Shown piece by piece: positions 63,252-64,000 of a stretch of DNA of 64,000 nucleotides (position 1 is its first letter; every line of letters begins with the position of its first letter). The notes beneath the pieces are model-generated. The model saw only the letters and a program-made list of their open reading frames with translations. It was not told the DNA's origin and made no database searches. This DNA is from an uncultured Dongia sp. (GTDB lineage: Bacteria; Pseudomonadota; Alphaproteobacteria; Dongiales; Dongiaceae), in contig NZ_CAKZGO010000003.1 of NCBI RefSeq assembly GCF_936916975.1, positions 186,001 through 250,000 of the forward strand. The letters are read 5' to 3'. Both the position numbers and the translations under genes were made by a program.

Positions 63252-63265
63252 TTGATATGAATCAA
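63252..63265 (-). promoter_or_regulatory. FNR/FixK-type box upstream of the export operon
   Basis: TTGATATGAATCAA is a perfect TTGAT-N4-ATCAA site, 83-96 bases before the YhiI-like start codon and 10 bases after the ettA stop. This matches the consensus for Crp/Fnr-family oxygen-responsive regulators. A -10 at class II spacing would be weak (CATGAG). The symmetric site does not itself give direction; the YhiI-like gene is the only start downstream. Confidence 0.6.
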
Positions 63266-63275
63266 GCTTGCCCGA

Positions 63276-64000
<725 letters not shown>

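Overview
The window is a GC-rich, gene-dense bacterial chromosome segment. Product content suggests an alphaproteobacterium, most like Rhodospirillales or a relative. Supporting signs are the sox/glx-type amine genes, an alphaproteobacterial IF-1, a MocR regulator, hairpin repeats with CATGCCCGG arms, and many short divergent or convergent operons. The taxonomic guess is inference; no rRNA or tRNA gene is present to support it.

Layout. 0.26-5.5 kb: a complete dipeptide/oligopeptide-type ABC importer (binding protein, two permeases, two ATPases). 5.7-10.7 kb: infA with tandem duplications on both sides, a LOG-family protein, a peptidase M23/class III aminotransferase fusion, an FkbM methyltransferase and two small membrane proteins. 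10.7-27.4 kb: the main theme, an apparently complete N-methylglutamate pathway for methylamine use. It has gmaS, mgsABC and mgdABCD, with an Amt-type transporter, an APC permease, four small membrane proteins and two regulators (XRE-cupin and GlxA-like AraC). 27.5-31 kb: a LysR regulator divergent from a Rieske oxygenase, then a DeoR regulator. 31-37.8 kb: a glycosyltransferase, bioA-bioB divergent from bioD, an FAD amine oxidase coupled to bioD, and a PAS protein. 37.8-42.7 kb: two near-identical chemoreceptors from a segmental duplication that also left a broken msrP fragment; the intact msrP follows. 42.8-56 kb: dps, an aspartate aminotransferase, an EamA transporter/MocR pair, an EAL protein, a patatin, a TerC protein, a DUF2189 protein, a SulP transporter, a YafY-like regulator, a GST and a transglutaminase-like protein. 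56-64 kb: uvrB, a three-gene YhiI/RbbA/YhhJ-type ABC export operon preceded by a perfect FNR/FixK box, and the C-terminal part of ettA running off the window.

How it works together. GmaS would join methylamine to glutamate. MgsABC would transfer the methylamino group to make N-methylglutamate. MgdABCD would oxidise it, giving back glutamate and passing the one-carbon unit to tetrahydrofolate. The Amt and APC proteins are the obvious candidates for amine uptake. Both pathway operons appear to start at TTGACA-containing regions overlapping inverted repeats, possible sites for the local regulators. The downstream C1 genes (formaldehyde or folate oxidation) are not in the window.

No CRISPR array, tRNA, rRNA, prophage or intact insertion sequence was found. 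Several intergenic regions hold hairpin-forming REP-like repeats.
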